Source: Mimachlamys varia (Eukaryota > Mollusca > Bivalvia > Pectinida > Pectinidae). Taken from it: a DNA stretch of 64,000 nucleotides. The notes below the pieces were generated by a model. That model had not been told where the DNA came from. It saw only the letters and a list, made by a program, of their open reading frames with translations, and did not search any database. The position numbers and the translations under genes are program-made. Position 1 is the first letter of the stretch. The number at the start of each line of letters is the position of its first letter. Shown piece by piece: positions 49,029 to 60,999 of this stretch. The DNA is taken from positions 5,700,001-5,764,000 of the forward strand of contig OX392527.1 in the NCBI GenBank assembly GCA_947623455.1. Reading direction: 5' to 3'.

Positions 49029-49619
49029 CCTACTGAACTTTATTTTCCGATAAAATCAGTGGATCACGCGCCTATTGGCGCAGCGCGCAGTAATACACGA
49101 GGCCGCGTCACTACTTTACAGACTCGATCAATATCCTGCCGCGTAGTATGTGTTAATTTGTTTAAGAAATAAATAAGAAGCATTTTAATGGGTTTTTTTT
49201 TAAATACAATAACAGTAACAAAGACAGTATGGTTTGTTTATATATGAACTTATGTGAAAAAATAACAATAAAAAGATGTAATCTTTTGGAACTTTTTTGT
49301 TTACTTGTTGACTGAAATTTCGCGGGAGTTCGTCACCTCATAAGGCGGCTGTTTCAACAGTCTACCGAAACCAAACGATACTGTTTGATTTCATCGCAGT
49401 AAGTATCATAATATCTGATAAAAGAAATAATTACACGTGGGAATATAAGGTCTGGACAGTAAATATAAGTATTAAAGTTTCTTTCTGGTGGTTTTATCAA
49501 AGGATAAAGTTCAGTAGGATATCGATAGTTGTATCATGGAACGCTTCGCGTTCCATTCCAACTATCGATATCCTACTGAACTTTATCCTTTGATAAAACC
49601 ACCAGAAAGAAACTTTAAT
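49029..49619. mobile_element. Foldback-type element with three related arms
   Basis: The arm cctactgaactttat plus gataaaa occurs directly at 49029, inverted at about 49487-49521, and directly again at about 49571-49604. The inner two are the arms of a perfect 61-bp hairpin (49471-49531 against 49559-49619), with a 27-base loop that itself pairs GGAACGC with GCGTTCC. The 440 bp between the outer arms is GC-richer and contains cgcgcctattggcgc and tttcgcggg, both E2F-like. No target duplication was confirmed, so the borders are approximate. Confidence 0.7.
49319..49400 (+). promoter_or_regulatory. E2F-like site and strong donor-like sequence
   Basis: The sequence aaatttcgcgggag fits an E2F binding site. 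About 60 bp later the plus strand has cgcagtaagtatc, a strong 5' splice-site match. This could be a promoter with a non-coding first exon, or simply part of the foldback element that surrounds it. POLB runs the other way, and I could not find its start codon here. Confidence 0.25.
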
Positions 49620-49926
49620 CCTTAAAAATGTCACCCCAGTCAGCAAAGCATTAACCTAATATTTATAATATATTAAAGTATATGAATGGTTTTTTTCTCA
49701 GTAGCGACCTGCTTAAGTATGTACCCAACGATATTCATAATGAGCTTTTGTGTATCTGTGTATAATATCAACAATACATTATACATGCCCGTTGTTACAT
49801 GTGAGTGTGCTTCAATGATATGGCTTACATATTATAAAATTAGTGTTTACCCATTAAAAAGTCGCAGAATTCCGAATTTACATTATCAGACGTGGGAGCT
49901 TTCCTTTTGCTCATTGTGAACAATAG

Positions 49927-51430
49927 ATGTGTTGTCTGATGGCCTTAAAGAAAGTGAAAAAATATACACAAATCCTCGAACTTCAAGACAATATTTTGTA
50001 CCCTCTTCAGCATGGTTTTCGGAAATCTAGGTCCTGTGAAACACAACTCTTGGAATTTTTTGATGATATTACTAAAACTTTAGATGATTCTAAACAAACA
50101 GATATTTTGGTCATGGACTTTTCTAAAGCGTTCGACAAGGTCAGTCACTCTTTACTTGTCAACAAACTAATTCACTATGGTATTGATGAGAAAACAACAT
50201 CTTGGATCTCCAATTTTCTTAATAATAGAACCCAATCAGTACTTGTGGAAGGCGTCAAATCTGAATATGTTCATGTTCTATCCGGTGTTCCCCAGGGATC
50301 TGTTCTAGGCCCAAGTCTGTTTTTATTTTATATTAACGACATGCCATTTGGCCTTAAGTCCAAGGTCAGACTGTTTGCGGATGATACCATCGTGTATCTG
50401 ACAATTACGTCAGAAACAGATGCCAGGACCCTGCAGTCTGATCTGGACAAACTGGCCTCTTGGGAGCAGAAATGGCACATGGCTTTTCATCCTAGTAAGT
50501 GTTATGCTTTAACAGTCTCTAAGAAAAAATCTCCCATTTATTTTGATTATTCACTTCATGGCCAAATTCTAAAACATGTAAATTCTGTTAAATACCTAGG
50601 AGTAACCCTCAGATCAGACTTGAAATGGGATACTCATGTAGATCAGATTTGTAATAAGGCAAATTCTACTCTAGGATTTCTCAGAAGAAACCTGAAAATT
50701 AGCTCTACATCATTTAAAGAACAGGCTTATAAATCCTTGGTCAGACCTTCTTTAGAATATGCCTGTTCAGTTTGGGATCCATTCACTAAAAATAATATAA
50801 ACAAAATTGAAATGGTTCAGAGAAGGGGGGCTCGTTATGTGTCAAACCGTTTTCGTAACACCTCTAGTGTGACAGATATGATAGATACTCTTGGTTGGCG
50901 CAGCCTTTCAGACCGTAGGAAAGATGCACGCCTGAAAATGTTCTATAAGATTCATCACGGCACTGTAGCCATACCAACGTCTGACAGACTGCAACGAGCC
51001 TCCAGAATTTCTAGAAATTCACACCAGTATCAATATCAGCAGATTTATTCAAAAACATTGGCTAGGCAACAATCTTTTTTCCCACGCACTGTTGTAGACT
51101 GGAACAATTTACCATCACACGTCGTTAGTGCTCCCACTTTCAACTCTTTCAAGACCTCTCTTTCTCAACTTTCTTCTAAAACAACCAATGATGAGTAATT
51201 TAGAACAGCTGACAGACTTTACATAATAATTTCTTTTCTTCTCTCCTGCTGTTTACTCCTAACAGGCTTTGTAGGAAGGGGATTCCCAATCACTTTGCTG
51301 TTAGGAGTCACTCTCTCTCTTTCTTTTCTTGCATCATTTGTAAACATATATATACATTGTATATCTAAGTAAATACTAAATAACTGAATTATTATGTAAT
51401 ATGTAAGTCTGTCACTGAGCATAGCACAAA
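49927..51430 (+). mobile_element. 5'-truncated LINE with intact RT C-terminal half
   Basis: The frame is open to the stop at 51198 (423 codons from the first ATG). Blocks in order: LQHGFRKSRSCETQLLEF, the first catalytic region [32 protein letters not shown], the second catalytic region FADDTIVYL, WHMAFHPSKC, VKYLGVTL, the SLEYACSVWDPFTKNN thumb region, and a normal end WNNLPSHVVSAPTFNSF. The endonuclease and RT N-terminus are missing, so it cannot move on its own. The 3' UTR to about 51430 contains an 11-bp stem (actcctaacag / ctgttaggagt). Jockey/CR1-like group; no internal stop, so it is fairly young. Confidence 0.9.
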
Positions 51431-52364
51431 CCCAATCCCGTTACAAGATCTTCAACTAGTTGAAGGTGGTAACTATATGGTAGAACTAGAACTAGACAAT
51501 GTGCAGACGCCAGCAGTCGTGTTTACTGTCCGGCCGGTTTAAACGAACTACTTCCGGTTCATTTGTAACTAGAAAAGAAAACGAAAGACGGGTTGGATTT
51601 TGGTAGATGCGGACAATAGGTCTGGCATAGAATAAATTAAATCAGACACGAAAAATATATTAATATCTAAATTTGATCTAAGCCCCTAAAACATGTAAAT
51701 CACCGGTTCAAAAGCTGTAACAAATGCATGGTACTGTACAGATCTAGAGTCAAGAGTCAAGACAAGAGTCAAGAAGCTACATGTAACATAATAACATTAG
51801 CACTGTAGTGCTATTCTTGCGACAAACATGTGTATAAAAAGTATTTTAACAAGATATCACAGTACATACATAATTATAACAACTAAATATACAATAGGCA
51901 TACAGTACATCATAAGTATATGAAATCACAATTGCTTAACTTAAGTACTCATAAAAATATAATTTAATAATTTGATAATGAACACTTGTATACATCACAC
52001 AGGTGTTACAAAAGAAAAAGTTAAAGCACTATCAAAGTGTAATGTACATATATGCTAATATAGCAAATTAATAAAAATTTACAGGATATACACTAATGTA
52101 GTGTGTATTAAAAAGAGACAATGAGGTCAGAATAGAAACAAAAAGCTAGAAAAAACGGCTTTATTAGAAAGTACACCAAACTCGAAAATAGCCACATTAC
52201 TGGTAACAACAGTTTTGATTCCATTGCTAGCTTAACGGTTACATATCTAGTTGTCGCTTCAAATCCCAAACCAAACCGATACACTCATCAACACCTATAG
52301 GCCTATAAGAGGCAGACAGAGATACTCATCCCGAACCTCCGCCCGCACCCGGGCGCGACGAATT
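51431..52364. other. Non-coding stretch, possible promoter-like segment
   Basis: No exon was recognised. 51456-51471 is a perfect 16-base palindrome (cttcaactagttgaag) just past the LINE tail. At 51530-51560 ggccggtttaaacg is followed by acttccggtt, an Ets-type site; on the minus strand this could be an upstream promoter for POLB, but no coding start was seen. Confidence 0.35.
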
Positions 52365-52975
52365 ACCCAAATCTAACGTTACCCGAATCTTACCCAAATC
52401 TACGCAAATCTTACCCAAATCGCACAAATACACCACAATTATAAGAAAATCAATAGCAAAACTAATCCATGAGCACATTTTTTATGGTCGATATATATAT
52501 CGTTTCTCCAAGTTTTAGTCATCCAAACATCAGCGAGGGTTATCTCCCCTGTATCATGCATGACAAAGAAAATTTTACCAAGAAAAATGTGACTATATAG
52601 GGCCTATCTGTATCGTACTTTATTATAGTATCAATTACGTTAAATAATATAAATATAGAATAGAAATGCAATAGTCAATGGACAATTGCCTTCTTCGAAA
52701 AACATATATTTCACCTAATACCCAAATCTCGCTAAACTTACCCGAATCTACCTAAATCTTACCCAAATCAGGGACGTATATATATCTCACATATACCCAA
52801 ATCTACCAAAATCTGCCCAAATCTACCTAAATCTTTCCCAAATCAACTTGAATCTTACACAAATATATCTAAATCTTACGCAAATTTCGTTAAACCTACC
52901 AAAATCTACCTAAATCTTACCCAAATCTATCTAAATCTTACAAAAATCTATCTAAATCTTACATACAGAAATTGT
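52365..52975. repeat. Degenerate short-period repeat (acccaaatct type)
   Basis: Irregular repetition of cccaaatct, tacctaaatctt and similar words every 10-12 bases at 52365-52440 and 52725-52970, with ordinary sequence between. At 52767-52794 cagggacgtatat followed by tctcacatatac matches the ends of the TIR element at 7274-9940 and looks like a collapsed relic. Confidence 0.65.
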
Positions 52976-53104
52976 ATAGGCCAAAATCAACATCTCTGGC
53001 AAAAAAATCACAATTTCTGTTCTTTTTATAATCCCAAAACAGCAGATACTAATAGCCTCCAAAATGTTGACATATCTCTTAGAAAAGCAACATCTATCAA
53101 TACT

Positions 53105-54600
53105 GCCACCATTGTATTATTGTATTAGGAGGTGATTTTAATTACCCAGGATGGGACTGGAAGAGCAAGACCCTAAAACCTGGTACACCCTAAACTTCAT
53201 TACGACTTGTAAATTTGATGAGTGGTTGTGGTTTAGTAATAACAGTAGAAACACCAACCCGAAACGGACACTTTCTGGGCCTCATTATAACAAATATGCC
53301 AAACCAGGTCGTGAGGTCAGAAGTAATACCTGGAATATCAGATCATGATGTTGTCTTTGTTGAATTCAACCTCATGAACCTGTCACTCCAAAAATCTATT
53401 TAACCACCCGGCTATGTACCAACATATAAAAACGCTAACTGGAAACACAATGAAAACAGAACTCTCTGCCTTCTATGACTCTCAACTACCTTCATTATCA
53501 AGATGTTGACCACCTCTGGTGTCTTTTTAAATACAAATTATATCTACTGTTAAGTGAACATATGCCGACCAAATTGATAAAGCAAAAAACGAAGCCATCC
53601 ATGGGTAACACATAAGATAAAAAAAACCCTGATAAGTAAAAGGGACCGTTTATACAAAAAAGGCAAAAAAATCTGGCGACCCTCCCAATTGTCTTCTTAC
53701 AAAAAGCTAAAATATGTCATTCAGAAAGAGCTGCGTCAATCATACTGGTAATATATTGAGGGCATCTTAATTCACAGGAACCAGGAAGAAGAGCACTGTA
53801 ACATATGAAAACATTTTGGTCCTATATTAAACAAAACAGAACAGACTATAATGATTTATTACAGAATGCATTTTATTTTCCTTAACTTTACGCATAAGCT
53901 ATATTTTAAACCATTTACTAGTGAAATGAACTATTGCTTCGCTTTGGTCCATAAACCGAATTTTGGGCGACTGACCAGTCCATAAACTCCCATATTGCCC
54001 TCAGTGCCATGCAATATTTGTTAAATGTCATCCCTTAAAGAGGAAGGGAAATAATGACCCTATCTCCAAAGCACATGCTTTAAACGCCCAATTTCAATCA
54101 GTTTTTGGAGAAAAGTGTAAGATATCTGGAGAACCGTTCTCCAATCAGAGTAGTATGCCTTCCCATGTGGAATTTCCAGTTATGCCTGATATTACCATCA
54201 CAACAAAAGGTATTGCCCAGCTTTTGAGTAATCTAACTCCAGGTAAAGCAGCAGGTCCGGACGGTGTGAAACCAAGAGTGCTGAATTAACTTCCTCTCGA
54301 GATTGCCCCAATCCTACAAATAACTGTTAATAAATCACTAAACTCCTGCAAAGTTCCAAAGGATTGGAAGTTAGCATATGTGTCACCTATATACAAGAAA
54401 CGTCTCAAGTACAATCCTGAAAAGTACAGGCCTGTGTCTGCTGTAAAACCCTAGAGCCCATTATAGTCTCCAACATTATGAGCCATGCTGACAACATCCT
54501 ATACCAACTCCAACACGGTTTCTGCTAATCAAGATCTAGCGAGAGGCAGCTGTTAGAGATCCTAGAAGATGTATGACAGACTGAAGCAGGGTGGTGTCCC
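53105..54600 (+). pseudogene. Degenerate LINE with endonuclease and RT remnants
   Basis: The stretch 53128-53180 reads VLGGDFNYPGWDWKSK, the end of an APE-type endonuclease core. After a frame change, 53215-53395 reads through VIPGISDHDVVFVEFNL, the conserved SDH motif. 54100-54450 gives RT N-terminal blocks (LLSNLTPGKAAGPDGVKPR, VPKDWKLAYVSPIYKK, YNPEKYRPVSA) broken by stops. No catalytic RT core is present. Several frameshifts and stops mark an old, dead copy. It differs in sequence from the LINE at 49927. Confidence 0.85.
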
Positions 54601-55046
54601 ATTTCCATTTCTATCCACATTTAACCAGTGTTTCTAAGCTGTCTTCCTTGCCAATTATCTTTAGTTTGTTGAAGTTGGGCAATATCTTATAGACCGACAA
54701 TTGTCAGGTCCCCGTGATTACTACCCTGGGTCAGAGACGCAACAAAAAGCTTTATCAAATACGTGGGTGGTTTAATAATTTCTGTTAAATTGGTTTTTTT
54801 TTCAAATATGTTTTCTTAAGATAAGAGAAGAGAAGATAAGATTATCTCAGGTGCAGGACATTTTATAGTCCTCTATACCAGGCTAAAATAGGTATTGATG
54901 TATATATACAGTACACAACACATATTAAAAACATGTACAATTTGTACATGTATTATATATTTATACTGTAAATTTAAATTTCAGTCAAGTACACTATGTT
55001 TTATATGGTTATTTCAGCTGTGTAGTTATAAAAAAAATATATTGTT

Positions 55047-55275
55047 TTTTTCCAATGCCTGTCCAGAGCGTCCCTGCGTTAATACTTGGCGCGGCTACGA
55101 TAGTGTCAGGTAGACTGTTCCAATATTTTACTGTTTTCATTGGGAAAGTATTTTTCCTTGCTGCTGATGTTGCGCACTTTGCGTCGATTTTCTTTGAGTT
55201 TCCTCTTCCGCTGACCGTGTCTCTGTTCCGCTGTTTTCTTGTATTTTACCATCTTATAAACGATTCATCACGGAC
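55047..55275 (-). pseudogene. LINE 3'-terminal coding fragment, minus strand
   Basis: Read on the minus strand, one frame gives RDTVSGRGNSKKIDAKC and FPMKTVKYWNSLPDTI then VAAPSINA, the typical end of a LINE reverse-transcriptase ORF (compare [17 protein letters not shown] in the copy at 32440). Only this end remains. The plus-strand ORF over the same bases is its shadow. Confidence 0.65.
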
Positions 55276-55379
55276 TTTTATAGCACATAAGCTATATCCG
55301 TGGTTTCAATAACAATATATATCCACAGCAGACCGATTTATTTGCCTTCAAATCGTCTGTCTTTGGCCCCAACGCGCTC

Positions 55380-55480
55380 TCTCTCTCTTTACTGAACAAA
55401 CCCCTCCAATGTATATAGTCGGGCTGGAGAGTCAATATTAAGGGTCGCGGGTTCGAGCTCCAGCGAATGACAACGGCACT
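55380..55480 (+). repeat. Possible tRNA-derived SINE segment
   Basis: The stretch gtcgcgggttcgagctcca contains a near-consensus RNA polymerase III box B, with tagtcgggctggagag about 35 bases earlier as a weak box A. No full tRNA fold was found. Confidence 0.35.
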
Positions 55481-55879
55481 AGTACGTACACTATCTTTAT
55501 CACTTTTCTTCGTCCTATATATTAGGGCTAGGTCTATAACGTGAAGCTAGGACGATAGTCCAGTTTGCTATTTGTGGACATTCCTCCGAAAATGTCTTTC
55601 ATTTTTTTTGCGAAAGTGATAAGCCTAATTTGCATTCTTGTGTGTGTTTTTTTCTCTTCATTAGGCCTACTTTGCTTTCATTTCTCTGGTAAGCGTGCTT
55701 TCTTGTCTTCCAACGCGGATCTGAGGGTGTTATATATCTAAAATTATGTAAATCAGTTTTTTCAAGCTTGCTATTTATCTATTTACATTACTCGACACTC
55801 CTAATCTTATTTATGACGCATCTTAACTGTTAATCATTCAACACTCCAGATAAAACTTCACCTTGCAGATCTAAACACG

Positions 55880-56055
55880 CCCCCAACAAAGTTATATTGT
55901 CGCGACCCGGAAGTGAATTCGATCTTACAAAATTTTCGAGTACATAAGCGGCGGACATGCCGTAACGTGGCATTGCTTGACAGCTAGGCCTAGTAGACGA
56001 ACACACCTGCATCAGCCGATCCCTGTTGTTTTCATACAAATCAAGAATGTGTGGT
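55880..56055 (+). promoter_or_regulatory. Promoter-like segment with possible first exon
   Basis: A CpG-containing stretch with gacccggaagtg (Ets-type site) at 55903-55914, then aagcggcggacatg. The plus strand continues to aatcaagaatgtgtg, followed at once by the strong donor-like gtgagttt at 56053. This could be a short first exon (start codon plus four bases) of a gene whose remaining exons lie beyond the arrays to the right. No further exon was found, so it is only a candidate. Confidence 0.3.
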
Positions 56056-56644
56056 GAGTTTTAACTTTTTCTATACGATTGCTACTGTGCTCTTGTTATA
56101 TCACAAGGACCAGATATATTTAGATCTGTTTGTGGGTGATGTGCATGCATCTTCTGAAAATCAGTTTCAACTGACGCTACTGGGTCATGTTTACTTTCTG
56201 TTTAGCTTATAGACTGCACGTGTTCATCAACATATTACAGCTACTATACGCTGTAAATATAAACATTTCGTTCATTCAATATACCACAGTAGTTCGTGTA
56301 TGGTCAGTGATCGTAGTGATGTTTCTTTTGTCTTATGTTTTAGATTGTACTGATGCTTTGTGCCTCATACAGTCATATACATTTGTATCCGTTTATGTAT
56401 ATTATCAAATCTGTTGAAACGGACCGAATTCATCACTGGCCATACATCTAAGTATGTGATCAGAAAATTAAGTTGTAAATGGACTCTAGTAATTAACTCA
56501 CTGGAAGTATTTTTTTCTGAAACTATGTATTAATTCAATACAATTTGTATTGATTTCCTAATATACCTGATAATACCAGATGTCACTTGCACTGTAAACA
56601 GACCTATAACACATAGACAATGCATTCCCCGGGTAAAGCTTAGT
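56056..56644. other. Non-coding stretch, nothing recognised
   Basis: AT-rich sequence between the promoter-like segment and the 42-bp array. No exon, RNA gene or repeat was recognised. Confidence 0.5.
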
Positions 56645-59063
56645 AGAACATAGCCATATAAAATTATGTAGGATGTACTATATATACGAACATAGCCATA
56701 TAAAAGTATGTAGTATTTACTATATATACTAACATAGCCATATAAAAGTATGTAGTATTTACTATATATATACTAACATAGCCATATAAAATTATGTAGG
56801 ATTTACTATATATACTAACAAAGCCATATAAAAGTATGCAGGATTTACAATATATACTAACATAGCCATATAAAATTATGTAGGATTTACTATATATATA
56901 CTAACATAGCCATATAAAAGTATGCAGGATTTACGATATATATACTAACATAGCCATATAAAATTATGTAGGATTTACTATATATACTAACATAGCCATA
57001 TAAAATTATGTAGGATTTACTATATATACTAACATAGCCATATAAAATTATGTAGGATTTACTATATATACTAACATAGCCATATAAAATTATGTAGGAT
57101 TTACTATATATACTAACATAGCCATATAAAAGTATGTAGGATTTACTATATATACAACATAGCCATATAAAAGTATGTAGGATTTACTATATATACTAAC
57201 ATAGCCATATAAAATTATGTAGGATTTACTATATATACTAACATAGCCATATAAAAGTATGTAGGATTTACTATATATACTAACATAGCCATATAAAATT
57301 ATGTAGGATTTACTATATATACTAACATAGCCATATAAAATTATGCAGGATTTACGATATATATACTAACATAGCCATATAAAATTATGTAGGATTTACT
57401 ATATATACTAACATAGCCATATCAAATTATGTAGGATTTACTATATATATACTAACATAGCCATATAAAAGTATGTAGGATTTACTATATATATACTAAC
57501 ATAGCCATATAAAAGTATGCAGGATTTACTATATATACTAACATAGCCATATAAAAGTATGCAGGATTTACGATATATATACTAACATAGCCATATAAAA
57601 TTATGTAGGATTTACTATATATATACTAACATAGCCATATAAAAGTATGCAGGATTTACTATATATACTAACATAGCCATATAAAATTATGTAGGATTTA
57701 CTATATATACTAACAAAGCCATATAAAAGTATGCAGGATTTACTATATATACTAACATAGCCATATAAAATTATGTAGGATTTACAATATATACTAACAT
57801 AGCCATATAAAATTATGTAGGATTTACTATATATACTAACATAGCCATATAAAAGTATGCAGGATTTACTATATATACTAACATAGCCATATAAAATTAT
57901 GTAGGATTTACAATATATACTAACATAGCCATATAAAAGTATGTAGGATTTACTATATATACTAATTAACATAGCCATATAAAATTATGTAGGATTTACT
58001 ATATATACTAACATAGCCATATAAAAGTATGCAGGATTTACTATATATACTAACATAGCCATATAAAATTATGTAGGATTTACAATATATACTAACATAG
58101 CCATATAAAATTATGTAGGATTTACTATATATACTAACATAGCCATATAAAAGTATGCAGGATTTACTATATATACTAACATAGCCATATAAAAGTATGC
58201 AGGATTTACTATATATACTAACATAGCCATATAAAATTATGTAGGATTTACAATATATATACTAACATAGCCATATAAAATTATGTAGGATTTACTATAT
58301 ATACTAACATAGCCATATAAAAGTATGCAGGATTTACTATATATACTAACATAGCCATATAAAATTATGTAGGATTTACTATATATACTAACATAGCCAT
58401 ATAAAATTATGTAGGATTTACAATATATACTAACATAGCCATATAAAAGTATGTAGGATTTACTATATATACTAACATAGCCATATAAAATTATGTAGGA
58501 TTTACAATATATATACTAACATAGCCATATAAAATTATGTAGGATTTACTATATATACTAACATAGCCATATAAAATTATGTAGGATTTACAATATATAT
58601 ACTAACATAGCCATATAAAATTATGTAGGATTTACTATATATACTAACATAGCCATATAAAAGTATGCAGGATTTACTATATATACTAACATAGCCATAT
58701 AAAATTATGTAGGATTTACTATATATACTAACATAGCCATATAAAATTATGTAGGATTTACAATATATACTAACATAGCCATATAAAAGTATGTAGGATT
58801 TACAATATATACTAACATAGCCATATAAAAGTATGCAGGATTTACTATATATACTAACATAGCCATATAAAAGTATGCAGGATTTACTATATATACTAAC
58901 ATAGCCATATAAAATTATGCAGGATTTACTATATATACTAACATAGCCATATAAAATTATGTAGGATTTACAATATATACTAACATAGCCATATAAAATT
59001 ATGTAGGATTTACTATATATACTAACATAGCCATATAAAAGTATCTGTAGGATTTACTATATA
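56645..59063. repeat. 42-44 bp AT-rich tandem repeat array, about 57 copies
   Basis: The unit is atagccatataaaattatgt followed by aggatttactatatatacta and ac. Binary variants are aaatt or aaagt, gtagg or gcagg, and tactatata, tacaatata or tacgatata. Some units have an extra ta. Block patterns recur, so higher-order duplication is likely. The minus-strand 125-residue ORF is an artefact. Confidence 0.95.
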
Positions 59064-59308
59064 TAGACATGTAATATAATCATGTCTTGTAAGAAAATGA
59101 CAGTATAAGATATGCAGATGGCTGCCAAAATAACATAAGTTTCTATATCTCTTATTTAGATTAAAACATGTATGTTCAAGTAACACACTGTTTTTGAGTT
59201 GCATCAGTTGTCTTTTGGTTTATTATATTTTGTGATCAAGAGTTTGCATCAGCAGTTATTGCATCAGAAGTAGAAGATGTTTGTGTGTGATATAAGATAA
59301 ACAGGCAA

Positions 59309-59760
59309 TGGTATCCTACCATCTGTATGTTTACAAAATGTTATCCTACCATCTGTGTGTTTACAAAATGTTATCCTACCATCTGTGTGTTTACAAAATG
59401 TTATCCTACCATCTGTGTGTTTACAAAATGTTATCCTACCATCTGTGTGTTTACAAAATGTTACCCTACCATCTGTGTGTTTACAAAATGTTATCCTACC
59501 ATCTGTGTGTTTACAAAATGTTATCCTACCATCTGTGTGTTTACAAAATGTTATCCTACCATCTGTGTGTTTACAAAATGTTATCCTACCACCTGTGTGT
59601 TTACAAAATGTTATCCTACCACCTGTGTGTTTACAAAATGTTATCCTACCATCTGTGTGTTTACAAAATGTTATCCTACCATCTGTGTGTTTACAAAATG
59701 TTATCCTACCATCTGTGTGTTTACAAAATGTTATCCTACCATCTGTGTGTTTACAAAATG
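59309..59760. repeat. 30-bp tandem repeat array, 15 copies
   Basis: The unit is tatcctaccatctgtgtgtt followed by tacaaaatgt. Only four single-base differences are evident (tatgt in the first copy, one ttaccc, two ccacctg). Because 30 is a multiple of three and the unit lacks stops in several frames, ORFs of 147-179 residues open in multiple frames. Near-identity means recent expansion. Confidence 0.96.
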
Positions 59761-60999
59761 TACTTTGTGACAACATTCTGTGGATCAGCCTGTTCGGATT
59801 GCAGTAGTCTCAACTTTCCTGCATTTGATTTACAATGTATTGCTTAATTATCACATACTGAGCTTTAGAGAATTACTCCTAAACCAGACACACTGGCATT
59901 GAATATGTTTTGTTTTTATATTGACTTTATTATAGCAGTGATTTGGTACATGTATGGTACAGAAACCAACTTTGTTGACTTGAGTGTTTAAGTCTTTTCT
60001 GACCTTTGCTGATACAAACCAATATCTGAAATACTAGTTTTTATTAACAAAATATGCCTTTGTTAAGTAAGACGTTGGTTCCCTCCTGACCCTGTGTTGA
60101 CTTTGAGTACAATGTACAGGTGTTTTGTTTGTGTGGTCACTGGTATAATACGTAATCCTGTGGTTATCTAAGGAGTGGACCAGACACAACATTAACAGCC
60201 TGATAGCTGTGTTGGTCAGTGTCAGGGAGAGTCAGACAGACCTGTTAGGTGACGTTATGTAACATAGTTGTGTTGTTGGGCATGATGTGAAATTGACGCA
60301 GGTAAGGTGATGTCACTGACAGCTTCAGTTGATCATTTACCTAAGCTTACACTGAAATTACCATCTTGTAAATTTTAGGCTTAAAGTATGTTGTATTAAA
60401 AAATATTCTTGGTCACAAGCAGTAATAAGTATTGTTGTATGACTGTCGTTTAGTATATATCTAATCACTGCACTTTACATTCTGTTGAAGAATATAATCA
60501 GGAAATGATGTATTTTTTTTTTATAAATATTGCAAATGTATCATACAAAAATACAATTTATATAAAATTACTGAAGAAAACAATACAGTCATATATATAC
60601 TGATTTGATGTCAAAAAGACTTAATAAAGCCAACAAGCTTAAGTTTATGTTCCTCTTTGAAACATGTACATTTGACATCTTTCCATGCGTCTCTTACATG
60701 TACGATATCAGCAGACCTTGTCTACACACCTCTAACGGCCAACAGTACCTAAGTATAGGTAGGCACATGTGGGTGGAGTGGGTGGACACAAGATAACAGT
60801 ATAAATATAGACTGTATGATACCTCCGGTAAAAACGTTCAGTTCCATGTTCAATTTCTTTCTTCATTATTTTATTGTTATTATTAGATGATAACAAAATT
60901 GCTTGAAGATTGAAATCACTGAGTTGTAACAAATGGCTGAAATGACCAAAGGCTAAAATCATTGTGTGATATACTAGTGCTGATTGTTATCATTTACAG
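59761..60999. other. Non-coding stretch, nothing recognised
   Basis: No exon or element could be supported. The sequence is AT-rich with a few short T and A runs (about 60510 and 60545). Confidence 0.5.

Noticed and set aside
49319..49400. POLB exon 1
   Set aside because: Minus-strand ATGs here lead to stops within a few codons and give no pol beta N-terminal sequence.
55055..55312. Plus-strand 85-residue ORF with hydrophobic stretch
   Set aside because: The opposite strand encodes a recognisable LINE RT C-terminus, so this is its shadow.
55830..56039. Minus-strand 69-residue ORF beginning MYENNRDR
   Set aside because: No family recognised, no splice or promoter support in that direction, and it overlaps a promoter-like region of the other strand.
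59264..59847. ORFs of 147-179 residues around the 30-bp array
   Set aside because: Four or more frames are open over the same bases because the unit lacks stops; the products are pure repeats.
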